64,000 bases of DNA, taken from NCBI GenBank assembly GCA_002633005.1, contig NMRA01000034.1, forward strand, positions 581,766-645,765, in the 5' to 3' direction. How positions within the stretch are numbered: the stretch's first letter is position 1; every line of letters starts with the position of its first letter. The notes beneath the pieces were generated by a model. It had not been told where the DNA came from and searched no databases. It saw only the letters and a program-made list of their open reading frames with translations. Positions 60,301-64,000 of this stretch are shown one piece after another. This DNA comes from Phoronis australis (taxonomy: Eukaryota > Phoronida > Phoronidae). The translations under genes and the position numbers were made by a program.

Positions 60301-62980
60301 AAAAATCCAAAAAGCTGACTTAAAATCCTTATTTCCATTTTGACTGCTTCATGATGAAAATAATGCAAAATACAAAACTGATAATTACTATTAATTATTA
60401 CTATTGTAATTAAAGTGTTTGCGTAGATCACTTGTCAATGGGATACTTTTCAAAAATTAACAGAGTTAGAACTTCAGATTAGAGAAAATCATGCAATTTT
60501 AAATCAAACTCCTGCAATATCAACCTCATGAATGATTTTGCAACGAAGTTCAAAGATGGCACAATCTGCGACTTATTTCCTGCCAGAATTAACGAGCCTG
60601 AAGCCTGGTTTCACGGCCAAATACAAAAGTGTTCCAAAATTAAGGAGTTCAAGTTTGGCAGTCGGGTCTTATTATAGCAGCAGAGATTACAAAGGCGACT
60701 TCAAACAAAAATCAAACCCACTCCGTTGTGTATATTGTACAAATGGTGATAACGCAGTGTTAAAAAAATCTCTCCAAGAGCATTGTATCTAAAAGCTATT
60801 AAGTGAACAGGAAGCTGTGAGCCTTTCTGCTCGAGCTCATTGATTAAAATGAAAACAAGTGTTTTTAAACATAAAATTTCCCAGAATCCCACAAACTGAA
60901 ACTAGTGAAACACATGATTAACTTTCTACATGAAGCCAAAAAACATGTACAACTCATCACTAATTTCTTATAAAAATTGTCTTGGCAAATTGTCATTTTT
61001 CTGCTTTCCAAAATGCCGATTACATTGCGACAGATAATAGAAATTTTGACAAATGTTGTTGTTTAACATCTACGCAGCTATCGAGTAAAATTTCTTAACT
61101 TAATTTTCTGTTGAGAAATTTGACAAAAATTTCAGTTGTGTGCTAATAGGTGCAGAATTATTTCAGATCATTCTGGTATGTGGTTTATTGAATATTGACA
61201 TAGTGAAGCGGAATTTTTTAGTAGTCCATTTTTCGTGGCACTAGTCCTGCGATGGCCAATCGCTGACTTGACAAGTCAGGTGTTTGAAAATCTTGCTTGC
61301 ATGTGATTTTTCAGCTTTTGAAAAAAAAATTAAATCTCTAGGTGAACATTTTTTTTCTTTCAGCAGTGAGACGCAGGTTCCAAATTGGGTTAGTTACATA
61401 CTAGCAGCACCTATATTTTTTGGCCAAATGATTTTAAATGAAATATTTTTTGCCGAGTTCAACATATCAGCTATGAATTATTTCCATATAAAAACCGGTA
61501 TTCTATAGTCTCAATGACATTACCCTATAATTTGAACGATTTCATGAGCAGGACTTTAAAGTCGAGTTTCAAATATCCACAAAGGAAACACATCTATAAT
61601 GAAATCATTATTATTTAAGAGTTAAAAGGCATTCTGAATGTTTGACTTAAATTGTAGGGTGGGATTTTCTTTTTTCAATGATCTTAACTATCGTTCTTTG
61701 TGTGGTTTAGTTTCACGCATAAGAAATTGACACTTAAAACTTCATGAATTTTTATTTGTGTTTCAGCATTGATATAGGCAGTTGTGAAGTGGAACGCAGG
61801 ACATTGTACACAGCGTCATTTGAAATTTCACTCCATCGAAATCCAATCTGCTGTGAAAGTTGGATTAGTAAAAACTTAACGACTTTCCATTGAATATCAG
61901 CCACAAGGATCAGCGATCTCACGGTTGGACCAAAGTTACAGATCTCGTTTCCCAGGTGACAATAACGCATTTTATCAACACCGAGGTACGTGCGACTAGG
62001 TCATGAACAACTTACGAAACTGGCGTTCATTTTTATAAGCAAAAATGTGATCAATTTAGAATGTGGCAAGAAAGTGCAAACAGCCTCCTAGAGGAAGAAA
62101 ACTCTTTCACAAAAAGATTATAAAAGTTGTTTTGTGCAGCCATTCACAAACAATTGTTCTTGAAAGAATGGCACAAAAATGATGAATAATAATCTCCAAT
62201 TTCCCAGCTTTAGGTATTTCGATTCAAAAACATTCACATGCCAATCTAACATGGTCCACACCACACAAGTTGAATGTCTAGGCAAACACCTAGAATTCTG
62301 ATATTGTTAGAAAGTCGACCAAATGGTAAACCACGTCTGACATGGGTAAATAGTGGCGCGGTAACACTACACTGGCAAACAGCAATGTTTAAAAAAGGTT
62401 AAACACTTTGCTGAATACAAGGGCTGGTCCATAGAGGCTATATAGTTGGAGCTAATAAAACTGTGGCCATATTGTTAGACTGTATCAACTTAAGGTGTCA
62501 CTGTCCTATTGTATGCTTACGCTAATGTTTGTCTGCACTGTTTACTTATGAAATTGTGAAAGCGTTCCAATGACAGCGTCTCAAATTTACGCCGAAATAC
62601 AGGTAAACTGAGTCAAGCAAACAAACATACCATTTACCCTCTATTTACATTGTATACACCCATCACTGTGGCTTTGTCCTGTGGTTTTATGCTAAAATTG
62701 ATATTTGGAATTAATTACTTTCAGGTAGACAGTAATTAACAACCAAGCGGGGCCAGATCTTTCACAAGGACACAAAGAATTACAAAAACAGCGAAACCAT
62801 ATATTGTGGCAAACAAAGCTTTGTTTGAACCCACAATACATCAGTAGACAATCAACTTCCTGTTTGGACCTGAACGTCACCTCTGTATCAATGGGCATGA
62901 CCCAAAAATAACATTGTCTCAGCTTTCACCTTTGGCCTCATTCCAAAATCAGAACAATCAGAAACGACACCGTGTCACCA
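57326..62980. other. no gene recognised upstream of the UGT
   Basis: AT-rich sequence without a recognisable coding domain. The frames at 59459-59773, 60532-60792 and 61284-61508 show no motif. A CTATATAG sequence lies near 62440, about 540 bases before the UGT start, but is unsupported as a promoter. An acceptor-like TTGTCTCAG at 62914-62922 would allow an untranslated leader exon. Confidence 0.35.
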
Positions 62981-64000
62981 ATGAACACAAAGATGGTTGT
63001 TCTGTTCTGCTTCCAATTGATGGCGCTAGTGACTGGCATGAGGGCAGCAAAAATTCTTCTGTATCCCTATGGAAACTGCAGGAACAGCCACTTGCTTCAC
63101 ATGGAACGACTTGGTGCGCTTCTAAATAGCGATGGCTATGAAGTGTCCATGTTAATTAATTCCAAGTATAATCAACCAATGGGAGACTTGGACTTGGGAT
63201 CCGTAACCCTCATGCAATGGGATGGGCCTGAAAACATCCCGGTGATATGCGATTTCAACGGCATACACCGGATAATACAGACATCGATGAACGAGGTCAT
63301 CAGCACATTTATGAACGCTGCCTTGTATTACTGTGAGTCCCTACTAGCTGATAAGGAACTTTTGGAACGTTTAAAGGCCGAGAAATATGACATGTTTCTC
63401 TACGATTACATGGACATGTGTGGACCCATCATTGCTACATATCTGGACATACCAACGATTCAGTTCCTTAGTCAAGGGCTGGGAGGTCTTGCTGACATGG
63501 ACTGGCCCTCCCCATTGTCCTACTTACCGTCTGTTGTATCTGATTATACAGACCACATGAACTTGTTCCAACGAACTGTTAACACTGTATCACAGTTGTT
63601 CATGAGGACCATCTTCGAATGGACGGTCTATCCTAAGTTTCAAGCTCTTCGCGAGAAGTATGACCTCAACAGCAGCATTACCTTTCAACAGTCACTATCG
63701 ACATATTCACTCAGGTTTGTTTTCGCCGATTTTGCGCTAGACTACCCGAGGCCCACAATGCCTGACTTGGTGTTCATTGGCAGCTACTTTGCTAAGTCGG
63801 ACAAGCCGATGACTAACGATCTTGTCACATTCATGGATGACGCGGACACGTACGGAGCCATCGTCTTCAGCTTTGGTTCTTTTGTCAGGGACTACACATT
63901 GGAATGGGGCAACAAGTTTGCCAACGCGCTGGCTCGCTTACCACAAAAGGTCATATGGCGATACAATGGGCCAACGCCAACTGAACTAGGTAACAACACA
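62981..64000 (+). CDS. UDP-glycosyltransferase (UGT), N-terminal 340 codons, cut by window edge
   Basis: GT1-family UGTs transfer sugar from UDP-sugar to lipophilic acceptors in the ER lumen. The start follows TCACCA and opens with a hydrophobic signal peptide of about 21 residues (MNTKMVVLFCFQLMALVTG). The His in NSHLLHMERL (residue 37) matches the catalytic base, and the Asp in LYDYMDMCGP (residue 142) its partner. Later blocks are typical: PRPTMPDLVFIGSYF (about 256-270), VFSFGSFV (295-302), then ARLPQKVIW. The UDP-sugar signature motif, the transmembrane anchor and the stop codon lie beyond the window. No intron is seen in 1,020 bases. Full length would be near 510-530 residues. I cannot assign a subfamily or sugar donor. 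The reading frame remains open upstream to 62912, so a longer start is possible but has no ATG. Confidence 0.96.
   Translation, partial: MNTKMVVLFCFQLMALVTGMRAAKILLYPYGNCRNSHLLHMERLGALLNSDGYEVSMLINSKYNQPMGDLDLGSVTLMQWDGPENIPVICDFNGIHRIIQTSMNEVISTFMNAALYYCESLLADKELLERLKAEKYDMFLYDYMDMCGPIIATYLDIPTIQFLSQGLGGLADMDWPSPLSYLPSVVSDYTDHMNLFQRTVNTVSQLFMRTIFEWTVYPKFQALREKYDLNSSITFQQSLSTYSLRFVFADFALDYPRPTMPDLVFIGSYFAKSDKPMTNDLVTFMDDADTYGAIVFSFGSFVRDYTLEWGNKFANALARLPQKVIWRYNGPTPTELGNNT

Noticed and set aside
1-64000. CRISPR arrays, tRNA or rRNA genes, bacterial operons, riboswitches
   Set aside because: No regularly spaced identical repeats with unique spacers, no cloverleaf box A/B combinations and no rRNA segments were seen. 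The tandem arrays have diverged units without spacers.

Overview
The window is animal nuclear DNA: AT-rich, with short coding exons bounded by GT/AG splice sites, kilobase introns, and many dispersed repeats, MITE-like elements and microsatellites. There is no bacterial or viral gene organisation. The two recognisable genes (CCDC93 and a UDP-glycosyltransferase) and the repeat landscape suggest a marine invertebrate. The phylum cannot be fixed from sequence alone. There is an assembly gap at 34643-35019 and a single N at 53404.

Layout. (1) 1-16 kb: the 3' half of CCDC93 on the minus strand. Four exons are secure and a fifth is probable; they are joined in consistent splice phase across introns of about 0.6 to 4.7 kb. 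The last exons lie left of the window. The introns hold a composite repeat (2.9-5.1 kb) with a higher-order tandem array, a three-copy tandem repeat (7.4-8.3 kb) and several MITE-like copies. (2) 16-43 kb: no gene I can name. It contains a 151-bp palindrome, a microsatellite, three copies of one TA-flanked inverted-repeat element (29.3-31.8, 34.3-35.4 and 40.3-42.0 kb), a second copy of the composite repeat (32.5-34.0 kb) and a repeat rich in NRF1-, YY1- and ETS-like motifs (27.6-28.1 kb). (3) 43-53 kb: exon-like segments on the minus strand, some joining in phase, that suggest an unidentified gene, and two phase-compatible segments on the plus strand, one resembling a PAN/apple domain. These are predictions. 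(4) 53-62.9 kb: noncoding as far as I can see. (5) 62981 to the end: the first 340 codons of a UDP-glycosyltransferase on the plus strand, cut by the window edge.

CCDC93 is a subunit of the CCC complex that works with WASH and retriever on endosomes. UGTs conjugate lipophilic compounds in the ER. Nothing suggests the two act together. The most unusual content is repetitive: motifs resembling the CTCF core recur every 140-170 bp in a tandem array, and the same repeat type carries a promoter-like motif cluster. The TA-flanked element has iteron-like GGGCGGTTAA motifs in direct orientation at both ends.
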